Origin: DASQFI01 sp050264575
GTDB lineage: Bacteria > Acidobacteriota > Vicinamibacteria > Vicinamibacterales > SCN-69-37
Direction of reading: 5' to 3'
NCBI GenBank assembly: GCA_050264575.1
Contig: JBLNGH010000680.1
Location: 1 to 9,547 of the forward strand
DNA: 9,547 nt
Numbering within the stretch: the first letter of the stretch is position 1; each line of letters begins with the position of its first letter. Under the pieces are notes generated by a model that did not search any database, was not told where the DNA came from, and saw only the letters and a program-made list of their open reading frames with translations. This document shows, piece after piece, positions 5,927 through 9,547 of the stretch. Both the position numbers and the translations under genes were made by a program.

Positions 5927-7228
5927 GTGCCCGAACCCGCACGCACATCCTCGGCCGAGTCATCGCTGGCCCGGTCGATCGGCACGCTCGCGCTGGCGGC
6001 GAGCATCGTAAATATCACCATCGGCGGCGGAATTTTCCGCTTGCCCGCCGACATGGCGGCGACGCTTGGCGCGACGGCGCCGGTGGCGTACCTCCTGTGC
6101 GCGGTCGCCATGGGCCTCATCGTCCTGTGCCTGGCCGAAGCGGGCAGCCGCGTCTCGCTCACGGGCGGTCCGTACGCCTACGTCGAAGTCGCGTTCGGAC
6201 CGTTCGTTGGATTTCTCTCGGGATTCCTGCTGTGGATGGTGCTGACGTTCGCGATGGCCGCGGTGGCCACCGTGCTGGCGGCGGGCATCGGAGCACTCGT
6301 GCCCGCGCTGTCGTCACGCGCGGCGTCGGTCTTCCTCCTCCTCCTTATTTATGGTGCGTTCGCGACGATCAATGTTCTCGGCGTTGGGCGCAGCGCGCGC
6401 CTCAACACCGTCCTGACGGCCGCCAAGATCCTGCCGCTGATCCTGCTCGTCGTCGGTGGCGTCTTTGCGGTTGATCCAAATCATCTCGCCGTCACTCACG
6501 CGCCCGATCTGGGGACGCTCGCGCGGAGCAGCATTCTCCTGATCTTTGCATTTGCCGGCATCGAAGCCGCGCTCGTCCCGAGCGGGGAAGTGAAGGATCC
6601 GGCGCGCACGGTGCCGCGCGCGATCTTTCTCGCGATGGCGACCGTGACCCTCCTCTACGCGTTGCTGCAATTCGTCGCGCAGGGCGTGCTCGGTCCCGCG
6701 CTCGCGACGTCGAAAGCGGCGCCGCTCGCCGACGCCGCGGGCGTCGCGCTCGGCGGCTGGGCCCGGCAGCTCCTGCTCGTCGGCGCCGTCATCTCGATGC
6801 TCGGTCATGCCGGCGCGATGACGCTCGCGACGCCGCGCACGCTCTTCGCGTTCGCCCGCGACGGCTTTCTACCCGCGGCGCTCGCGCGCACACACCCGGT
6901 CTACCGATCCCCAGTCGCGGCGATTCTCCTTCAGTGCGCGATCGTGCTCGCGCTCGCCATCTCGAGCACGTTCGAGCGGCTCGCGATCCTCGCGAACATT
7001 TCGACGCTGGTCCTGTACGGCACGTGTTGTCTCGCGACGTGGCAGCTCCGCCGCCGGGACGTACGCGCCGGCGGCACACCGTTTCAGGTGCCCGCGCCAG
7101 GACTGGTCATCGTGCTCGCGTGTCTCGTGATTGGATGGCTGCTCCTCAGCGTGACCGCAGCGGAGTGGACGGCATTCGGCGTCTCACTCGCGGTCGCCGC
7201 GGCAGTTTTTCTACTCAGGAGGAAATGA
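5927..7228 (+). CDS. APC superfamily amino acid permease
   Basis: The 433-residue inner-membrane protein has about 12 hydrophobic segments, the usual size for amino acid/polyamine transporters of the APC superfamily. The first helix carries the broken-helix Gly motif ITIGGGIF (about 30-37), which in the family contacts the substrate backbone. GGPYAYVEVAFG (80-91) in the second to third helix region and FAFAGIEAALVPSGEVKDPARTVPRAI (split here as FAFAGIEAA at 207-215 and EVKDPARTVPRAI at 221-233) are hallmarks of this family. PRTLFAFARDGFLP (303-316) is also typical. Substrate specificity cannot be assigned. The GTG at 5927 is the only reasonable start, because an in-frame TAG ends at 5914. There is no recognisable ribosome binding site before it, which is unusual beside its neighbours. 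Confidence 0.9.
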   Translation: MPEPARTSSAESSLARSIGTLALAASIVNITIGGGIFRLPADMAATLGATAPVAYLLCAVAMGLIVLCLAEAGSRVSLTGGPYAYVEVAFGPFVGFLSGFLLWMVLTFAMAAVATVLAAGIGALVPALSSRAASVFLLLLIYGAFATINVLGVGRSARLNTVLTAAKILPLILLVVGGVFAVDPNHLAVTHAPDLGTLARSSILLIFAFAGIEAALVPSGEVKDPARTVPRAIFLAMATVTLLYALLQFVAQGVLGPALATSKAAPLADAAGVALGGWARQLLLVGAVISMLGHAGAMTLATPRTLFAFARDGFLPAALARTHPVYRSPVAAILLQCAIVLALAISSTFERLAILANISTLVLYGTCCLATWQLRRRDVRAGGTPFQVPAPGLVIVLACLVIGWLLLSVTAAEWTAFGVSLAVAAAVFLLRRK

Positions 7229-7338
7229 TTCCGAACGCGGCCATCTGTTCGCGATTCGAGCGGTTTGTCACGACATGAACATGAGAACGGCGGCGGTCGA
7301 TTAACTCATTCTGCTTAAGCAAATGCCAGTAACTCGAT

Positions 7339-7366
7339 TTGACATTGCCGTTGATTAACCTATAAT
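7339..7366 (+). promoter_or_regulatory. Consensus sigma-70 promoter of hsp20
   Basis: TTGACA (7339-7344) and TATAAT (7361-7366) both match the housekeeping consensus exactly, with a 16-base spacer. Transcription would start near 7373 and give a leader of about 98 bases before the ATG at 7471. No heat-shock sigma-32-type sequence is visible, which suggests that heat control, if present, acts through a repressor or the leader RNA. Confidence 0.82.
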
Positions 7367-7375
7367 GTTAATTAG
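7351..7375 (+). promoter_or_regulatory. Inverted repeat overlapping the hsp20 -10 box, possible operator
   Basis: TTGATTAAC (7351-7359) and GTTAATTAG (7367-7375) are inverted repeats matching at seven of nine positions (the inner six are exact), with a 7-base spacer that contains TATAAT. A dimeric repressor bound here would block the promoter. It is neither a CIRCE nor a HAIR element. The AT richness of the site raises the chance of coincidence. Confidence 0.4.
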
Positions 7376-7397
7376 AACTGCAACGCCTATACAGTCC

Positions 7398-7468
7398 TTC
7401 AGATCCTCTGAACTCAATCAGGTTATCTGGCCACCTTCTCTTAGGCCGTCAACCCCAGGAGGTTGCCA
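7398..7468 (+). promoter_or_regulatory. hsp20 leader hairpins, candidate RNA thermometer
   Basis: Two hairpins lie in the predicted leader. The first is TTCAGA-TCC-TCTGAA (7398-7412). The second pairs 7428-7439 (TGGCCACCTTCT) with 7457-7468 (AGGAGGTTGCCA) through ten Watson-Crick pairs, one U-G wobble at 7437/7459 and one C-U mismatch at 7432/7464, with a 17-base loop. The second helix buries the whole AGGAGG ribosome binding site, eight bases before the ATG. ROSE-type and related thermometers of small heat shock genes work this way, with imperfect helices that melt on warming. The primary sequence does not match the ROSE anti-site I know. Confidence 0.55.
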
Positions 7469-7470
7469 TC

Positions 7471-7920
7471 ATGACTATCGTTCGCTGGGATTCGATCCGT
7501 GACATGGCCGCGCGCGAGGAGCAGATGAACCGGATGCTCACGGCGGGCTTCTACGGCCGTCCTCAAGAAGACCTCACGCGCGGCGCGTGGGTGCCGGCTG
7601 TCGACATCTACAGTAACGGCCAGCACGAGCTGGTGCTGAAGGCCGAGCTCCCCGACATGAAGGAGGAGGAGATCGAGCTGACGGTTGAAGACAACACACT
7701 CACGCTGCGTGGCGAAAAGAAGCCCGATACGGACGTCACGCAGGAGCAGTTCCATCGCACCGAGCGCAGTTATGGGTCGTTCGCGCGGACGTTCGCGTTG
7801 CCGCCGACGGTCGATACAGGCAAGGTCAGCGCCGAATACAAGGCCGGCGTGCTGACGGTCCGGCTGCCGCTGCGTGAGGAAGCCAAGGCGAAGCTGATCA
7901 AGGTGCACGTCGCCGCGTAA
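7471..7920 (+). CDS. hsp20: Hsp20 family small heat shock protein
   Basis: The 149-residue protein has a short N-terminal region and a complete alpha-crystallin domain from about residue 41 to 135 (WVPAVDIYSNGQHELVLKAELPD begins it; ERSYGSFARTFALP at 98-111; AGVLTVRLP at 125-133 is the family signature). The C-terminal IKV (143-145) fits the I-x-I/V anchor that joins dimers into oligomers. Small heat shock proteins are ATP-independent holdases that keep unfolding proteins soluble in the cytoplasm. AGGAGG (7457-7462) is placed eight bases before the ATG. The gene has its own promoter and terminator and so appears monocistronic. Its last 23 bases overlap the 3' end of the opposing DedA gene. 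Confidence 0.96.
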   Translation: MTIVRWDSIRDMAAREEQMNRMLTAGFYGRPQEDLTRGAWVPAVDIYSNGQHELVLKAELPDMKEEEIELTVEDNTLTLRGEKKPDTDVTQEQFHRTERSYGSFARTFALPPTVDTGKVSAEYKAGVLTVRLPLREEAKAKLIKVHVAA

Positions 7921-8656
7921 GTCGATTAATCGACATCAAGGCGGGGTCGAGCGACCCCCGCCTTGTTTTTTGCGGAAATGACCTCAGCCCGTCTGGCGGC
8001 ACTGGCCCTTCGCCCTCCTCCGGCTCGTCGTGCAGTGAAGTCGGAACCGTCGGTGCCTCGGTGGGGGACTCGGTCTGTTGAGCGGCTGCGGTCCGACGAG
8101 GCCTGAAGTGGATCAGAGACTCACGGCCGAGTCCGGAAAGGACCGTCCCTGCGGCGAGGAACAAGGCCAGCGCCACCCACCATTCGTGTGCGCGAAGATC
8201 GGCTACGAGCAATTCCAGAACATGCCCGACGGCGTACCCCGCGAGGCCGACGGTACCAGCCCAGATGATTGACCCGGCGACGTCTTCGATTGTGAACCTC
8301 AGCCTCGGCATGCCGGTGGCGCCACACGCGGCCGGAATGGCAATGCGGAATCCGTAGATGAATCGCGAGCCGATGACCAGCGGCGTGCGATGGCGATCGA
8401 GCCACTCCAAAAGCCGTTGAGACACACGCTGCCGGCGCATGACCGGCGCGCGCTGGTGGCCGAGCCGGCGCCCCAGCGAGAAATACACCTGGTTGATCGA
8501 GATGGTGGCCGTGGCGGCCACGAGCATCACGAGATCGAGCCGCAGGTACCCTCGGTGGGCCAGGAACGTCGCGGTCAGGAGCGTTGCGTCCCCTTCGACA
8601 GCAGCCGCGACGAAAATGAACGGGTAGCCGTAGCGCGCGATGACGTCGACCAGCAT
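7898..8656 (-). CDS. DedA family (SNARE-associated-like) membrane protein with extended tail
   Basis: The first 180 or so of the 252 residues match the DedA/VTT family of inner-membrane proteins, linked in other bacteria to lipid carrier flipping, proton-motive force and envelope integrity. Visible hallmarks are RYGYPFIFVAAAVEGDATLL (8-27), FLAHRGYL (31-38), the re-entrant region GSRFIYGFRIAIPAACGATGM (split: GSRFIYGFRIAIP at 96-108, ATGM at 113-116) and a final hydrophobic segment near 160-178. Residues about 185-252 form a Pro/Glu-rich, low-complexity tail. Residues 229-240 are encoded by the hsp20 terminator and the last seven or so overlap the hsp20 coding end. The ATG at 8656 is fixed by an in-frame TGA eight codons upstream. 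No clear ribosome binding site is seen, and translational coupling to the upstream gene is likely. Confidence 0.85.
   Translation of the reverse strand: MLVDVIARYGYPFIFVAAAVEGDATLLTATFLAHRGYLRLDLVMLVAATATISINQVYFSLGRRLGHQRAPVMRRQRVSQRLLEWLDRHRTPLVIGSRFIYGFRIAIPAACGATGMPRLRFTIEDVAGSIIWAGTVGLAGYAVGHVLELLVADLRAHEWWVALALFLAAGTVLSGLGRESLIHFRPRRTAAAQQTESPTEAPTVPTSLHDEPEEGEGPVPPDGLRSFPQKTRRGSLDPALMSINRLTRRRAP
7921..7934 (+). repeat. Perfect 14-bp palindrome directly after the hsp20 stop codon
   Basis: GTCGATTAATCGAC is its own reverse complement and starts at the base after TAA. The half GTCGATTAA also occurs at 7296-7304, upstream of the hsp20 promoter, and a one-base variant (GTTGATTAA) at 7350-7358 lies inside it. 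It could be a protein-binding site or a small hairpin before the terminator. Confidence 0.55.
7937..7971 (+). terminator. Rho-independent terminator of hsp20
   Basis: CAAGGCGGGG plus TCG pairs with CGA plus CCCCGCCTTG (one bulged C) around a 3-base AGC loop, followed by six T at 7966-7971. It lies 17 bases after the hsp20 stop. On the minus strand the same bases fall inside the DedA reading frame, but no T run follows in that direction. Confidence 0.88.
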
Positions 8657-8677
8657 AGGTCGTGGTGCGAAGTCTTT

Positions 8678-9547
8678 TCACCGCCTCGGATCCGGCTTGA
8701 CCGTGATCTGCTGCGTGGAGCTCTGGCCGTCGACGGTGAGCCGAACGGTGAACGTGCCGGTCACGGGACCGGCGCCACCGCCGCGGCCGCCTCGTCCGCC
8801 GCCGCCCGGAGACCAGACGACGCGATGCTGACCGGCTGAGGTCGCGAAGGGTTCAGGCGCGGGGCGCCAGAGCGTGGTGGTGTTCGGCGGAAAGGCGCCG
8901 CCGGCCGCGCCGGCGCCGCGGCCTCGGCCTGGTGTCCCGCCGGGTGCCGCTCCGGCCGTTTGATTACCGAACGTGCCGACCACCGCGCCGCCGCCGTCGA
9001 GAATCTCGAGCGTGACGGACGTGGCGTTGCCCTTGAGGTAGTAGTCGATGATCGCGCCGTCCGGCGGATTGGGGAGCTGCGGCTCGTCCTTCTGCGTCGG
9101 GGTGCCGTTATCGCCGGTCTGAATCCATGCGGTCGCATCCGCATTCTTGAACAGGTGCGCGCTCGATGAGGCGACCGACGCGTCGATCTGCCGCAGGACC
9201 GAGATGTCGTCGATGACCCAGAAACCCCGGCCGTGGGTCGCGAGAATCAGATCGTCGCCGTGAACTTCGAAGTCGCGCATCGACGTGACCGGCAGATTGA
9301 GCTGCAGCGACTGCCAGTTGTCGCCATCGTCGAACGACACCCACACGTTGCGCTCCGTGCCGGCGAAGAGGAGACCGCGCCGCTGCGGATCCTCTTTCAC
9401 CACGTGCACGTAGACGCCTGACGGCAAGCCGCGCGTGATCTCTTGCCACGACTTGCCCATGTCGCGCGTGCGATAGATGTGCGGATTGAAGTCCGTGAGC
9501 TGATGACGATCGACGGACGCATACGCCGTATTCGCGTCGAAATGCGA
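8678..9547 (-). CDS. C-terminal part of a sortilin/VPS10-like Asp-box beta-propeller protein (5' truncated)
   Basis: The frame is open to the right edge; the ATG at 9460 is internal because the preceding codons (SHFDANTAYASVDRHQLTDF) continue the same domain. Two Asp-box repeats, typical of BNR/sialidase-fold propellers, are visible as TRDMGKSWQEI and SFDDGDNWQSL. They are followed by FEVHGDDLILATHGRGFWVIDD, a common end of the propeller in bacterial VPS10/sortilin-like proteins often labelled glycosyl hydrolase. After it come an IIDYYLK beta-domain, a Gly/Arg-rich low-complexity stretch and a final beta-rich segment (GTFTVRLTVDG). These proteins are mostly secreted, but the signal peptide region is outside the window. 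No catalytic function can be assigned. The stop lies 21 bases before the DedA start on the same strand and in the same frame, which suggests an operon. Confidence 0.85.
   Translation of the reverse strand, partial: SHFDANTAYASVDRHQLTDFNPHIYRTRDMGKSWQEITRGLPSGVYVHVVKEDPQRRGLLFAGTERNVWVSFDDGDNWQSLQLNLPVTSMRDFEVHGDDLILATHGRGFWVIDDISVLRQIDASVASSSAHLFKNADATAWIQTGDNGTPTQKDEPQLPNPPDGAIIDYYLKGNATSVTLEILDGGGAVVGTFGNQTAGAAPGGTPGRGRGAGAAGGAFPPNTTTLWRPAPEPFATSAGQHRVVWSPGGGGRGGRGGGAGPVTGTFTVRLTVDGQSSTQQITVKPDPRR

Noticed and set aside
5875..6474. Plus-strand open frame of 199 codons overlapping the permease start
   Set aside because: It is in a different frame from the permease, is Arg/Gly-rich with no membrane segments, and the permease frame carries clear family motifs.
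7225..7278. 17-codon frame starting in the permease stop (ATGA overlap) after AGGAGG
   Set aside because: The AGGAGG is only two bases from the ATG, too close for normal initiation, and the peptide has no recognisable feature.
7398..7412. First hsp20 leader hairpin as a transcription attenuator
   Set aside because: The stem is only six pairs with a 3-base loop and there is no T run, so termination is unlikely; it was kept only as part of the leader structure.
8121..8681. Minus-strand frame of 186 codons with a GTG start next to the VPS10-like stop
   Set aside because: It overlaps the DedA gene in another frame and has an Arg/His/Pro-rich composition, whereas the DedA frame has conserved motifs.

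Overview
The window is high-GC bacterial chromosomal DNA with densely packed genes. A large Oar-like TonB-dependent receptor with an N-terminal carboxypeptidase-regulatory-like domain sits next to a sortilin/VPS10-type Asp-box protein with a Gly-rich tail. Both families are strongly expanded in Acidobacteriota, so a Vicinamibacteria-like member of that phylum is my best guess. This is inferred from gene families only, not from a marker gene. The first 37 bases are homopolymer G and C and are probably a contig-end artefact.

Layout, left to right: the 3' end of a membrane protein resembling the DUF4203/TM198 type (+); a degenerate heptamer tandem repeat; an OsmC peroxidase (+); a second heptamer repeat forming an inverted pair between convergent genes; a two-CBS-domain protein (-); a CBS leader with two hairpins; a strong terminator; the 1308-residue TonB-dependent receptor (-); a 399-bp divergent intergenic region; an APC-superfamily amino acid permease (+); a 242-bp leader region with a consensus sigma-70 promoter and a hairpin that can mask the ribosome binding site; an Hsp20 small heat shock protein (+); its terminator; and, on the minus strand, a VPS10-like gene cut by the right edge followed 21 bases later by a DedA-family membrane protein whose 3' end runs through the hsp20 terminator into hsp20.

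The 399-bp region 5528-5926 holds a receptor promoter and leader hairpin, a small inverted repeat, and a 105-bp element bounded by perfect 17-bp inverted repeats. I see nothing else convincing in it, and in particular no good promoter or ribosome binding site for the permease.

Functionally the window mixes stress protection (OsmC, Hsp20, perhaps the CBS protein) with envelope and uptake functions (TonB-dependent receptor, amino acid permease, DedA, Asp-box protein). No defence system, mobile element with a transposase, CRISPR array or RNA gene is visible. The most interesting signals are non-coding. They are a possible RNA thermometer in the hsp20 leader; a 9-12-base motif (GAGAACGGC) that recurs in three intergenic regions and forms the arms of two inverted repeats; and the 105-bp inverted-repeat element just upstream of the permease start.
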